DNA of 64,000 nt from Paragordius varius. Lineage: Eukaryota > Nematomorpha. Location of the stretch: the NCBI GenBank assembly GCA_964247055.1, contig OZ176051.1:744001-808000 (forward strand), read 5' to 3'. Under the pieces are notes generated by a model. It was given only the letters and a program-made list of their open reading frames with translations. It had not been told where the DNA came from and ran no database searches. Position 1 is the stretch's first letter. Every line of letters starts with the position of its first letter. Shown piece by piece: positions 1 to 13,580 of this stretch. A program made the position numbers and the translations under genes.

Positions 1-2194
1 TTTTACAACGATACTTTAAAAATTATGGTATTAAACCAGTCGCATCAATACTCAAGTTAAACTTTGTCCTTAAAAATCGGATATTGGTCACCGGTGAACA
101 AAACTATTTTTTTTACATTCTCTTAGTAAGCTACATCAAAATATAGAGATAATTTGACAAACTCTTTCATATCCGATTTTTACAACGATACTTTAAAAAT
201 TAATGTATAAAACTAGGCGTATCAATAAATCGCATCAATACTCAAGTTAAACTTTCTCCTTAAAAATCGGATATTGGTCACCGATGAACAAAATTATTTT
301 TTATACATTCTCTTAGTAAGACTACATCAAAATATAGAAATAGTTTGACAAACTCTTTCATATCCGATTTTTACAACGATACTTTAAAAATTAATGTATA
401 AAACTAGTCGGATCAATACTCAAGCTAAACTTTGTCCTTAAAAATCGGATATTGGTCACCGGTGAACAAAATTATTTTTTATACATTCTCTTAGTAAGAC
501 TACATCAAAAGATAGAGATAGTTTGACAAACTCTTTCATATCCGATTTTTACAACGATACTTTAAAAATTATGGTATTAAACCAGTCGCATCAATACTCA
601 AGTTAAACTTTGTCCTTAAAAATCGAATATTGGTCACCGGTGAACAAAACTATTTTTTATACATTCTCTTAGTAAGACTACATCAAAATATAGAGATAGT
701 TTGACAAACTCTTTCATATCCGATTTTTACAACGATATTTAAAAATTAATATATAAAACTAGTCGTATCAATAAATCGCATACACACTCAAGTTAAACTT
801 TGTCCTTAAAAATCGGATATTGGTCAACCGGTGAACAAAATTATTTTTTATACATTCTCTTAGTAAGACTACATCAAAATATAGAGATTTTGACAAACTC
901 TTTCATATCCGATTTTTACAATGATACTTTAAAAATAAATGTATAAAACTAGGCGTATCAATAAATCGCATCAATACTCAAGTTAAACTTTGTCCTTAAA
1001 AATCGGATATTGGTCACCGGTGAACAAAATTATTTTTTATACATTCTCTTAGTAGGACTACATCAAAATATAGAGATAGTTTGGCAAACTGTTTCATATC
1101 CGATTTTTACAACGATACTTTAAAAATTAATGTATAAAACTAGTCGCATCAATACTCAAGTTAAACTTTGTCCTTAAAAATCGAATATTGGTCACCGGTG
1201 AACAAAATAATTTTTTATACATTCTCTTAGGAGTACATCAAAATATAGAAATAGTTTGACAAACTCTTTCATATGCGATTTTTACAACGATGCTTTAAAA
1301 ATTAATGTATTAAACTAGTCGCATCAATACTCAAGCTAAACATTGTCCTTAAAAATCGGATATTGGTCACCGGTGAACAAAACTATTTTTTATACATTCT
1401 CTTAGTAAGACTACATCAAAATATAGAGATAGTTTGACAAACTCTTTCATATCCGATTTTTACAACGATACTTTAAAAATTAATGTATAAAACTAGTCGT
1501 ATCAATAAATCGCATCAATACTCAAGTTAAACTTTCTCCTTAAAAATCGGATATTGGTCACCGGTGAACAAAACTATTTTTTATACATTATCTAGTAAGA
1601 CTACATCAAAATATAGAGATAGTTTGACAAACTCTTTCATATCCGATTTTTACAACGATATTTAAAAATTAATATATAAAACTAGTCGTATCAATAAATC
1701 GCATACACACTCAAGTTAAACTTTGTCCTTAAAAATCGGATATTGGTCAACCGGTGAACAAAATTATTTTTTATACATTCTCTTAGTAGGACTACATCAA
1801 AATATAGAGATAGTTTGGCAAACTCTTTCATATCCGATTTTTACAACGATACTTTAAAAATTAATGTATAAAACTAGTCGCATCAATACTCAAGTTAAAC
1901 TTTGTCCTTAAAAATCGAATATTGGTCACCGGTGAACAAAACTATTTTTTATACATTCTCTTAGTAAGACTACATCAAAATATAGAGATAGTTTGACAAA
2001 CTCTTTCATAACCGATTTTTACAACGATACTTTAAAAATTATGGTATTAAACCAGTCGCATCAATACTCAAGTTAAACTTTGTCCTTAAAAATCGGATAT
2101 TGGTCACCGGTAAACAAAATTATTTTTTATACATTCTCTTAGTAAGACTACATCAAAATATAGAGATAGTTTGACAAACTCTTTCATATCCGAT
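1..2194 (+). repeat. 2194-bp HOR, copy 1 (12 monomers)
   Basis: Diagnostic variants repeat at an offset of exactly 2194 bp in the next block. TTTTTTTTACATTC with TAGTAAGCTACATC near 110-135 recurs near 2305-2330. AACAAAATAATTTTTT at 1201 recurs at 3395. ATTATCTAGTAAG at 1587 recurs at 3781. The unit mixes 178- and 191-bp monomers. The window starts inside a monomer, so the true left end of the array is not seen. Confidence 0.9.
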
Positions 2195-4223
2195 TTTTAC
2201 AACGATACTTTAAAAATTATGGTATTAAACCAGTCGCATCAATACTCAAGTTAAACTTTGTCCTTAAAAATCGGATATTGGTCACCGGTGAACAAAACTA
2301 TTTTTTTTACATTCTCTTAGTAAGCTACATCAAAATATAGAGATAATTTGACAAACTCTTTCATATCCGATTTTTACAACGATACTTTAAAAATTAATGT
2401 ATAAAACTAGGCGTATCAATAAATCGCATCAATACTCAAGTTAAACTTTCTCCTTAAAAATCGGATATTGGTCACCGATGAACAAAATTATTTTTTATAC
2501 ATTCTCTTAGTAAGACTACATCAAAATATAGAAATAGTTTGACAAACTCTTTCATATCCGATTTTTACAACGATACTTTAAAAATTAATGTATAAAACTA
2601 GTCGGATCAATACTCAAGCTAAACTTTGTCCTTAAAAATCGGATATTGGTCACCGGTGAACAAAATTATTTTTTATACATTCTCTTAGTAAGACTACATC
2701 AAAAGATAGAGATAGTTTGACAAACTCTTTCATATCCGATTTTTACAACGATACTTTAAAAATTATGGTATTAAACCAGTCGCATCAATACTCAAGTTAA
2801 ACTTTGTCCTTAAAAATCGAATATTGGTCACCGGTGAACAAAACTATTTTTTATACATTCTCTTAGTAAGACTACATCAAAATATAGAGATAGTTTGACA
2901 AACTCTTTCATATCCGATTTTTACAACGATATTTAAAAATTAATATATAAAACTAGTCGTATCAATAAATCGCATACACACTCAAGTTAAACTTTGTCCT
3001 TAAAAATCGGATATTGGTCAACCGGTGAACAAAATTATTTTTTATACATTCTCTTAGTAAGACTACATCAAAATATAGAGATTTTGACAAACTCTTTCAT
3101 ATCCGATTTTTACAATGATACTTTAAAAATAAATGTATAAAACTAGGCGTATCAATAAATCGCATCAATACTCAAGTTAAACTTTGTCCTTAAAAATCGG
3201 ATATTGGTCACCGGTGAACAAAATTATTTTTTATACATTCTCTTAGTAGGACTACATCAAAATATAGAGATAGTTTGGCAAACTGTTTCATATCCGATTT
3301 TTACAACGATACTTTAAAAATTAATGTATAAAACTAGTCGCATCAATACTCAAGTTAAACTTTGTCCTTAAAAATCGAATATTGGTCACCGGTGAACAAA
3401 ATAATTTTTTATACATTCTCTTAGGAGTACATCAAAATATAGAAATAGTTTGACAAACTCTTTCATATGCGATTTTTACAACGATGCTTTAAAAATTAAT
3501 GTATTAAACTAGTCGCATCAATACTCAAGCTAAACATTGTCCTTAAAAATCGGATATTGGTCACCGGTGAACAAAACTATTTTTTATACATTCTCTTAGT
3601 AAGACTACATCAAAATATAGAGATAGTTTGACAAACTCTTTCATATCCGATTTTTACAACGATACTTTAAAAATTAATGTATAAAACTAGTCGTATCAAT
3701 AAATCGCATCAATACTCAAGTTAAACTTTCTCCTTAAAAATCGGATATTGGTCACCGGTGAACAAAACTATTTTTTATACATTATCTAGTAAGACTACAT
3801 CAAAATATAGAGATAGTTTGACAAACTCTTTCATATCCGATTTTTACAACGATATTTAAAAATTAATATATAAAACTAGTCGTATCAATAAATCGCATAC
3901 ACACTCAAGTTAAACTTTGTCCTTAAAAATCGGATATTGGTCAACCGGTGAACAAAATTATTTTTTATACATTCTCTTAGTAGGACTACATCAAAATATA
4001 GAGATAGTTTGGCAAACTCTTTCATATCCGATTTTTACAACGATACTTTAAAAATTAATGTATAAAACTAGTCGCATCAATACTCAAGTTAAACTTTGTC
4101 CTTAAAAATCGAATATTGGTCACCGGTGAACAAAACTATTTTTTATACATTCTCTTAGTAAGACTACATCAAAATATAGAGATAGTTTGACAAACTCTTT
4201 CATATCCGATTTTTACAACGATA
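2195..4223 (+). repeat. 2194-bp HOR, copy 2
   Basis: This block follows copy 1 base for base with very few substitutions up to about 4223. There copy 1 has GATACTTTAAAAATTATGG and copy 2 switches to GATATTTAAAAATTAATAT. The switch marks a recombination or amplification junction in the middle of a HOR unit. The low divergence between copies indicates recent duplication. Confidence 0.88.
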
Positions 4224-5401
4224 TTTAAAAATTAATATATAAAACTAGTCGTATCAATAAATCGCATACACACTCAAGTTAAACTTTGTCCTTAAAAATC
4301 GGATATTGGTCAACCGGTGAACAAAATTATTTTTTATACATTCTCTTAGTAAGACTACATCAAAATATAGAGATTTTGACAAACTCTTTCATATCCGATT
4401 TTTACAATGATACTTTAAAAATAAATGTATAAAACTAGGCGTATCAATAAATCGCATCAATACTCAAGTTAAACTTTGTCCTTAAAAATCGGATATTGGT
4501 CACCGGTGAACAAAATTATTTTTTATACATTCTCTTAGTAGGACTACATCAAAATATAGAGATAGTTTGGCAAACTGTTTCATATCCGATTTTTACAACG
4601 ATACTTTAAAAATTAATGTATAAAACTAGTCGCATCAATACTCAAGTTAAACTTTGTCCTTAAAAATCGAATATTGGTCACCGGTGAACAAAATAATTTT
4701 TTATACATTCTCTTAGGAGTACATCAAAATATAGAAATAGTTTGACAAACTCTTTCATATGCGATTTTTACAACGATGCTTTAAAAATTAATGTATTAAA
4801 CTAGTCGCATCAATACTCAAGCTAAACATTGTCCTTAAAAATCGGATATTGGTCACCGGTGAACAAAACTATTTTTTATACATTCTCTTAGTAAGACTAC
4901 ATCAAAATATAGAGATAGTTTGACAAACTCTTTCATATCCGATTTTTACAACGATACTTTAAAAATTAATGTATAAAACTAGTCGTATCAATAAATCGCA
5001 TCAATACTCAAGTTAAACTTTCTCCTTAAAAATCGGATATTGGTCACCGGTGAACAAAACTATTTTTTATACATTATCTAGTAAGACTACATCAAAATAT
5101 AGAGATAGTTTGACAAACTCTTTCATATCCGATTTTTACAACGATATTTAAAAATTAATATATAAAACTAGTCGTATCAATAAATCGCATACACACTCAA
5201 GTTAAACTTTGTCCTTAAAAATCGGATATTGGTCAACCGGTGAACAAAATTATTTTTTATACATTCTCTTAGTAGGACTACATCAAAATATAGAGATAGT
5301 TTGGCAAACTCTTTCATATCCGATTTTTACAACGATACTTTAAAAATTAATGTATAAAACTAGTCGCATCAATACTCAAGTTAAACTTTGTCCTTAAAAA
5401 T
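4071..5401 (+). repeat. 1292-bp partial third HOR copy (7 monomers)
   Basis: The sequence repeats 2779-4109 at an offset of 1292 bp: ATTTAAAAATTAATAT at 2931 recurs at 4223, and ATTATCTAGTAAG at 3781 recurs at 5073. It ends near 5401, where AAAATCGAATATTGG of the template is replaced by AAAATCGGATATTGG. It overlaps the tail of copy 2 because the junction falls in shared sequence (4071-4223). Confidence 0.88.
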
Positions 5402-7300
5402 CGGATATTGGTCACCGGTGAACAAAATTATTTTTTATACATTCTCTTAGTAAGACTACATCAAAATATAGAAATAGTTTGACAAATTCTTTCATATCCG
5501 ATTTTTACAACGATACTTTAAAAATTAATGTATTAAACTAGTCGCATCAATACTCAAGCTAAACATTGTCCTTAAAAATCGGATATTGGTCACCGGTGAA
5601 CAAAACTATTTTTTATACATTCTCTTAGTAAGACTACATCAAAATATAGAGATAGTTTGACAAACTCTTTCATATCCGATTTTTACAACGATACTTTAAA
5701 AATTAATGTATAAAACTAGTCGTATCAATAAATCGCATCAATACTCAAGTTAAACTTTGTCCTTAAAAATCGGATATTGGTCACCGGTGAACAAAATTAT
5801 TTTTTATACATTCTCTTAGTAAGACTACATCAAAATATAGAAATAGTTTGACAAACTCTTTCATATCCGATTTTTACAACGATACTTTAAAAATTATGGT
5901 ATTAAACCAGTTGCATCAATACTCAAGTTAAACTTTGTTTTAAAAATCGAATATTGGTCACCGGTGAACAAAACTATTTTTTATACATTCTCTTAGTAAG
6001 ACTACATCAAAATATAGAGATAGTTTGACAAACTCTTTCATATCCGATTTTTACAACGATATTTAAAAATTAATATATAAAACTAGTCGTATCAATAAAT
6101 CGCATACACACTCAAGTTAAACTTTGTCCTTAAAAATCGGATATTGGTCAACCGGTGAACAAAATTATTTTTTATACATTCTCTTAGTAAGACTACATCA
6201 AAATATAAAGATAATTTGACAAACTCTTTCATATCCGATTTTTACAACGATACTTTAAAAATAAATGTATAAAACTAGGCGTATCAATAAATCGCATCAA
6301 TACTCAAGTTAAACTTTGTCCTTAAAAATCGGATATTGGTCACCGGTGAACAAAATTATTTTTTATACATTCTCTTAGTAGGACTACATTAAAATATAGA
6401 GATAGTTTGGCAAACTGTTTCATATCCGATTTTTACAACGATACTTTAAAAATTAATGTATAAAACTAGTCGCATCAATACTCAAGCTAAACATTGTCCT
6501 TAAAAATCGGATATTGGTCACCGGTGAACAAAACTATTTTTTATACATTCGCTTAGTAAGACTACATCAAAATATAGAGATAGTTTGACAAACTCTTTCA
6601 TATCCGATTTTTACAACGATATTTAAAAATTAACATATAAAACTAGTCGTATCAATAAATCGCATACACACTCAAGTTAAACTTTGTCCGTAAAAATCGG
6701 ATATTGGTCAACCGGTGAACAAAATTATTTTTTATACATTCTCTTAGTAGGACTACATCAAAATATAGAGATAGTTTGGCAAACTGTTTCATATCCGATT
6801 TTTACAACGATACTTTAAAAATTAATGTATAAAACTAGTCGCATCAATACTCAAGTTAAACTTTGTCCTTAAAAATCGAATATTGGTCACCTGTGAACAA
6901 AATTATTTTTTATACATTCTCTTAGGAGTACATCAAAATATAGAAATAGTTTGACAAACTCTTTCATATGCGATTTTTACAACGATACTTTAAAAATTAA
7001 TGAATAAAACTAGTCGCATCAATACTCAAGCTAAACATTGTCCTTAAAAATCGGATATTGGTCACCGGTGAACAAAACTATTTTTTATACATTCTCTTAG
7101 TAAGACTACATCAAAATATAGAGATAGTTTGACAAACTCTTTCATATCCGATTTTTACAACGATACTTTTAAAATTAATGTATAAAACTAGTCGTATCAA
7201 TAAATCGCATCAATACTCAAGTTAAACTTTCTCCTTAAAAATCGGATATTGGTCACCGGTGAACAAAACTATTTTTTATACATTCTCTTAGTAAGACTAC
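5402..7300 (+). repeat. Mixed monomers without a clear HOR
   Basis: The block holds ten or so 178/191-bp units of the same subtypes as the first 5 kb (GCATACACACTC with GGTCAACCGG; AAGCTAAACATTG; TTAGGAGTACATC with ATATGCGAT), but I found no single offset that repeats them in order. Private changes include CTTTGTTTTAAAAATC (near 5936) and CATTCGCTTAG (near 6547). Nothing other than satellite is present. Confidence 0.8.
5720..5745 (+). repeat. 13-bp internal duplication defining the 191-bp monomer class (example)
   Basis: TCGTATCAATAAA (5720-5732) is followed directly by TCGCATCAATACT (5733-5745); the two match at 10 of 13 positions. Basic 178-bp monomers have only one copy (AGTCGCATCAATACTC). 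The extra copy raises the unit to about 191 bp and occurs across the whole window. One derived form ends GCATACACACTC (for example 778 and 9225), and another reads ATCTCATAAATACTC (for example 20141). The duplication therefore arose once and was spread with its host monomers. Confidence 0.85.
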
Positions 7301-8618
7301 ATCAAAATATAGAGATAGTTTGACAAACTCTTTCATATCCGATTTTTACAACGATATTTAAAAATTAACATATAAAACTAGTCGTATCAATAAATCGCAT
7401 ACACACTCAAGTTAAACTTTCTCCTTAAAAATCGGATATTGGTCAACCGGTGAACAAAATTATTTTTTATACATTCTCTTAGTAGGACTACATCAAAATA
7501 TAGAGATAGTTTGGGAAACTCTTTCATATCCGATTTTTACAACGATACTTTAAAAATTAATGTATAAAACTAGTCGCATCAATACTCAAGTTAAACTTTG
7601 TCCTTAAAAATCGGATATTGGTCACCGGTGAACAAAATTATTTTTTATACATTCTCTTAGTAAGACTACATCAAAATATAGAAATAGTTTGACAAATTCT
7701 TTCATATCCGATTTTTACAACGATACTTTAAAAATTAATGTATAAAACTAGTCGCATCAATACTCAAGCTAAACTTTGTCCTTAAAAATCGGATATTGGT
7801 CACTGGTGAACAAAATTATTTTTTATACATTCTCTTAGTAAGACTACATCAAAATATAGAGATAGTTTGACAAACTCTTTCATATCCGATTTTTACAACG
7901 ATACTTTAAAAATTATGGTATTAAACCAGTCGCATCAATACTCAAGTTAAACTTTGTCCTTAAAAATCGGATATTGGTCACCGGTGAACAAAACTATTTT
8001 TTATACATTCTCTTAGTAAGACTACATCAAAATATAGAGATAGTTTGACAAACTCTTTCATATCCGATTTTTACAACGATACTTTAAAAATTATGGTATT
8101 AAACCAGTCGCATCAATACTCAAGTTAAACTTTGTCCTTAAAAATCTAATATTGGTCACCGGTGAACAAAACTATTTTTTATACATTCTCTTAGTAAGAC
8201 TACATCAAAATATAGAGATAGTTTGACAAACTCTTTCATATCCGATTTTTACAACGATACTTTAAAAATTAATGTATAAAACTAGTCGTATCAATAAATC
8301 GCATCAATACTCAAGTTAAACTTTCTCCTTAAAAATCGGATATTGGTCACCGGTGAACAAAACTATTTTTTATACATTCTCTTAGTAAGACTACATCAAA
8401 ATATAGAGATAGTTTGACAAACTCTTTCATATCCGATTTTTACAACGATATTTAAAAATTAACATATAAAACTAGTCGTATCAATAAATCGCATACACAC
8501 TCAAGTTAAACTTTGTCCGTAAAAATCGGATATTGGTCAACCGGTGAACAAAATTATTTTTTATACATTCTCTTAGTAGGACTACATCAAAATATAGAGA
8601 TAGTTTGGCAAACTCATT

Positions 8619-8634
8619 CATATCCGATACAACG
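8619..8634 (+). repeat. Monomer with shortened right inverted-repeat arm
   Basis: The usual ATATCCGATTTTTACAACG reads ATATCCGATACAACG, a loss of 4 bases of the T-run. The same lesion recurs one HOR unit later near 9361, so it was present before that 734-bp duplication. Confidence 0.85.
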
Positions 8635-10879
8635 ATACTTTAAAAATTAATGTATAAAACTAGTCGCATCAATACTCAAGTTAAACTTTGTCCTTAAAAA
8701 TCGGATATTGGTCACCGGTGAACAAAATTATTTTTTATACATTCTCTTAGTAAGACTACATCAAAATATAGAAATAGTTTGACAAACTCTTTCATATCCG
8801 ATTTTTACAACGATACTTTAAAAATTATGGTATTAAACCAGTCGCATCAATACTCAAGTTAAACTTTGTCCTTAAAAATCTAATATTGGTCACCGGTGAA
8901 CAAAACTATTTTTTATACATTCTCTTAGTAAGACTACATCAAAATATAGAGATAGTTTGACAAACTCTTTCATATCCGATTTTTACAACGATACTTTAAA
9001 AATTAATGTATAAAACTAGTCGTATCAATAAATCGCATCAATACTCAAGTTAAACTTTCTCCTTAAAAATCGGATATTGGTCACCGGTGAACAAAACTAT
9101 TTTTTATACATTCTCTTAGTAAGACTACATCAAAATATAGAGATAGTTTGACAAACTCTTTCATATCCGATTTTTACAACGATATTTAAAAATTAACATA
9201 TAAAACTAGTCGTATCAATAAATCGCATACACACTCAAGTTAAACTTTGTCCGTAAAAATCGGATATTGGTCAACCGGTGAACAAAATTATTTTTTATAC
9301 ATTCTCTTAGTAGGACTACATCAAAATATAGAGATAGTTTGGCAAACTCATTCATATCCGATACAACGATACTTTAAAAATTAATGTATAAAACTAGTCG
9401 CATCAATACTCAAGTTAAACTTTGTCCTTAAAAATCGGATATTGGTCACCGGTGAACAAAATTATTTTTTATACATTCTCTTAGTAAGACTACATCAAAA
9501 TATAGAAATAGTTTGACAAATTCTTTCATATCCGATTTTTACAACGATACTTTAAAAATTAATGTATTAAACTAGTCGCATCAATACTCAAGCTAAACAT
9601 TGTCCTTAAAAATCGGATATTGGTCACCGGTGAACAAAACTATTTTTTATACATTCTCTTAGTAAGACTACATCAAAATATAGAGATAGTTTGACAAACT
9701 CTTTCATATCCGATTTTTACAACGATACTTTAAAAATTAATGTATAAAACTAGTCGTATCAATAAATCGCATCAATACTCAAGTTAAACTTTCTCCTTAA
9801 AAATCGGATATTGGTCACCGGTGAACAAAACTATTTTTTATACATTCTCTTAGTAAGACTACATCAAAATATAGAGATAGTTTGACAAACTCTTTCATAT
9901 CCGATTTTTACAACGATATTTAAAAATTAACATATAAAACTAGTCGTATCAATAAATCGCATACACACTCAAGTTAAACTTTGTCCTTAAAAATCGGATA
10001 TTGGTCAACCGGTGAACAAAATTATTTTTTATACATTCTCTTAGTAGGACTACATCAAAATATAGAGATAGTTTGGCAAACTCTTTCATATCCGATTTTT
10101 ACAACGATACTTTAAAAATTAATGTATAAAACTAGTCGCATCAATACTCAAGTTAAACTTTGTCCTTAAAAATCGGATATTGGTCACCGGTGAACAAATT
10201 TTTTATACATTCTATTAGTTAGACTACATCAAAATATAGAAATAGTTTGACAAATTCTTTCATATCCGATTTTTACAACGATACTTTAAAAATTAATGTA
10301 TTAAACTAGTCGCATCAATACTCAAGCTAAACATTGTCCTTAAAAATCGGATATTGGTCACCGGTGAACAAAACTCTTTTTTATACATTCTCTTAGTAAG
10401 ACTACATCAAAATATAGAGATAGTTTGACAAACTCTTTCATATCCGATTTTTACAACGATACTTTAAAAATTAATGTATAAAACTAGTCGTATCAATAAA
10501 TCGCATCAATACTCAAGTTAAACTTTCTCCTTAAAAATCGGATATTGGTCACCGGTAAACAAAACTATTTTTTATACATTCTCTTAGTAAGACTACATCA
10601 AAATATAGAGATAGTTTGACAAACTCTTTCATATCCGATTTTTACAACGATATTTAAAAATTAATATATAAAACTAGTCGTATCAATAAATCGCATACAC
10701 ACTCAAGTTAAACTTTGACCTTAAAAATCGGATATTGGTCAACCGGTGAACAAAATTATTTTTTATACTATCTCTTAGTAGGACTACATCAAAATATAGA
10801 GATAGTTTGGCAAACTCTTTCATATCCGATTTTTACAACGATACTTTAAAAATTAATGTATAAAACTAGTCGCATCAAT

Positions 10880-10900
10880 ACTCAAGTTAAGTCCTTAAAA
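10880..10900 (+). repeat. Monomer with small deletion in TTAAACTTTGTCC
   Basis: CAAGTTAAACTTTGTCC is reduced to CAAGTTAAGTCC (5 bases lost), and the following palindrome reads GGTCATCGGTGAAAAAAATT. It is a private change within one unit of the 734-bp HOR. Confidence 0.8.
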
Positions 10901-13530
10901 ATCGGATATTGGTCATCGGTGAAAAAAATTATTTTTTATACATTCTCTTAGTAAGACTACATCAAAATATAGAAATAGTTTGACAAATTCTTTCATATCC
11001 GATTTTTACAACGATACTTTAAAAATTAATGTATTAAACTAGTCGCATCAATACTCAAGCTAAACATTGTCCTTAAAAATCGGATATTGGTCACCGGTGA
11101 ACAAAACTATTTTTTATACATTCTCTTAGTAAGACTACATCAAAATATAGAGATAGTTTGACAAACTCTTTCATATCCGATTTTTACAACGATACTTTAA
11201 AAATTAATGTATAAAACTAGTCGTATCAATAAATCGCATCAATACTCCAGTTAAACTTTCTCCTTAAAAATCGGATATTGGTCACCGGTAAACAAAACTA
11301 TTTTTTATACATTCTCTTAGTAAGACTACATCAAAATATAGAGATAGTTTGACAAACTCTTTCATATCCGATTTTTACAACGATATTTAAAAATTAATAT
11401 ATAAAACTAGTCGTATCAATAAATCGCATACACACTCAAGTTAAACTTTGTCCTTAAAAATCGGATATTGGTCAACCGGTGAACAAAATTATTTTTTATA
11501 CATTCTCTTAGTAGGACTACATCAAAATATAGAGATAGTTTGGCAAACTCTTTCATATCCGATTTTTACAACGATACTTTAAAAATTAATGTATAAAACT
11601 AGTCGCATCAATACTCAAGCTAAACTTTGTCCTTAAAAATCGGATATTGGTCACCGGTGAACAAAATTATTTTTTATACATTCTCTTAGTAAGACTACAT
11701 CAAAATATAGAAATAGTTTGACAAACTCTTTCATATCCGATTTTTACAACGATACTTTAAAAAGGAATGTATAAAACTAGGCGTATCAATAAATCGCATC
11801 AATACTCAAGCTAAACATTGTCCTTAAAAATCGGATATTGGTCACCGGTGAACAAAACTATTTTTTATACATTCTCTTAGTAAGACTACATCAAAATATA
11901 GAGATAGTTTGACAAACTCTTTCATATCCGATTTTTACAACGATACTTTAAAAATTAATGTATAAAACTAGTCGTATCAATAAATCGCATCAATACTCAA
12001 GTTAAACTTTTTCCTTAAAAATCGGATATTGGTCACCGGTAAACAAAACTATTTTTTATACATTCTCTTAGTAAGACTACATCAAAATATAGAGATAGTT
12101 TGACAAACTCTTTCATATCCGATTTTTACAACGATATTTAAAAATTAATATATAAAACTAGTCGTATCAATAAATCGCATACACACTCAAGTTAAACTTT
12201 GTCCTTAAAAATCGGATATTGGTCAACCGGTGAACAAAATTATTTTTTATACATTCTCTTAGTAGGACTACATCAAAATATAGAGATAGTTTGGCAAACT
12301 CTTTCATATCCGATTTTTACAACGATACTTTAAAAATTAATGTATTAAACTTGTCGCATCAATACTCAAGTTAAACTTTGTCCTTAAAAATCGGATATTG
12401 GTCACCGGTGAACAAAACTATTTTTTATACATTCTCTTAGTAAGACTACATCAAAATATAGAGATAGTTTGACAAACTCTTTCATATCCGATTTTTACAA
12501 CGATACTTTAAAAATTAATGTACAAAACTAGTCGCATCAATACTCAAGTTAAACTTTGTCCTTAAAAATCGGATATTGGTCACCGGTGAACAAAATTATT
12601 TTATTTACATTCTCTTGGTAAGACTACATCAATAATAAAAAAATAGTTTGACAAACTCTTTCATATCCGATTTTTACAACGATACTTTAAAAATTAATGT
12701 ATAAAACTAGTCGTATCAATAAATCGCATCAATACTCAAGTTAAACTTTCTCCTTAAAAATCGGATATTGGTCAACCGGTGAACAAAATTATTTTTTATA
12801 CATTCTCTTAGTAGGACTACATCAAAATATAGAGATAGTTTGGCAAACTCTTTCATATCTTATTTTTACAAGGAGACTTTAAAAATTATGGTATTAAACC
12901 AGTCCCATCAATACTCAAGTTAAACTTTGTCCTTAAAAATCGGATATTGGTCACCCGTGAACAAAATTATTTTTTATACATTCTCTTAGTAAGACTACAT
13001 CAAAATATAGAGATAGTTTGACAAACTCTTTCATATCCGATTTTTAGAACGATACTTTAAAAATTATGGTATTAAACCAGTCGCATCAATACTCAAGTTA
13101 AACTTTGTCCTTAAAAATCGGATATTGGTCACCGGTGAACAAAACTATTTTTTATACATTCTCTTAGTAAGACTACATCAAAATATAGAGATGATTTGAC
13201 AAACTCTTTCATATCCGATTTTTACAACGATACTTTAAAAAGGAATGTATAAAACTAGGCGTATCAATAAATCGCATCAATACTCAAGCTAAACATTGTC
13301 CTTAAAAATCGGATATTGGTCACCGGTGAACAAAACTATTTTTTTTACATTCTCTTAGTAAGACTACATCAAAATATAGAGATAGTTTGACAAACTCTTT
13401 CATATCTGATTTTTACAACGATACTTTAAAAATTAATGTATAAAACTATCGTATCAATAAATCTCATCATAACTCAAGTTAAACTTTCTCCTTAAAAATC
13501 GGATATTGGTCACCGGTGAACAAAATTATT

Positions 13531-13580
13531 TTTTATACATTCTCTTAGTAGAACTACATCAATAATAAAAAAATAGTTTG
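13531..13580 (+). repeat. Recombinant monomer joining two subtypes
   Basis: ATTTTATTTACATTCTCTTGG normally precedes CATCAATAATAAAAAAATAG, as near 12601, 18941 and 24601. Here the CATCAATAATAAAAAAATAG half is preceded instead by TTTTTTATACATTCTCTTAG and GTAGAACTAC, the other subtype. The change of type falls between about 13530 and 13560, within one monomer, which fits exchange or gene conversion inside a unit. Confidence 0.65.

Larger units (their letters stand above)
7300..12300 (+). repeat. 4-monomer HOR, period about 734 bp
   Basis: The marker GCATACACACTC falls at 7397, 8491, 9225, 9959, 10693, 11426 and 12177. The spacings are 1094, 734, 734, 734, 733 and 751 bp. The first spacing holds two extra monomers. 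The last is longer because one basic monomer is replaced by a 191-bp one with AAAGGAATGTATAAAACTAGG (near 11761). Between 8.0 and 9.5 kb two units share rare changes at 734 bp: AAAATCTAATATTGG (8147 and 8881) and the shortened right arm ATATCCGATACAACG (8627 and 9361). Confidence 0.88.
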
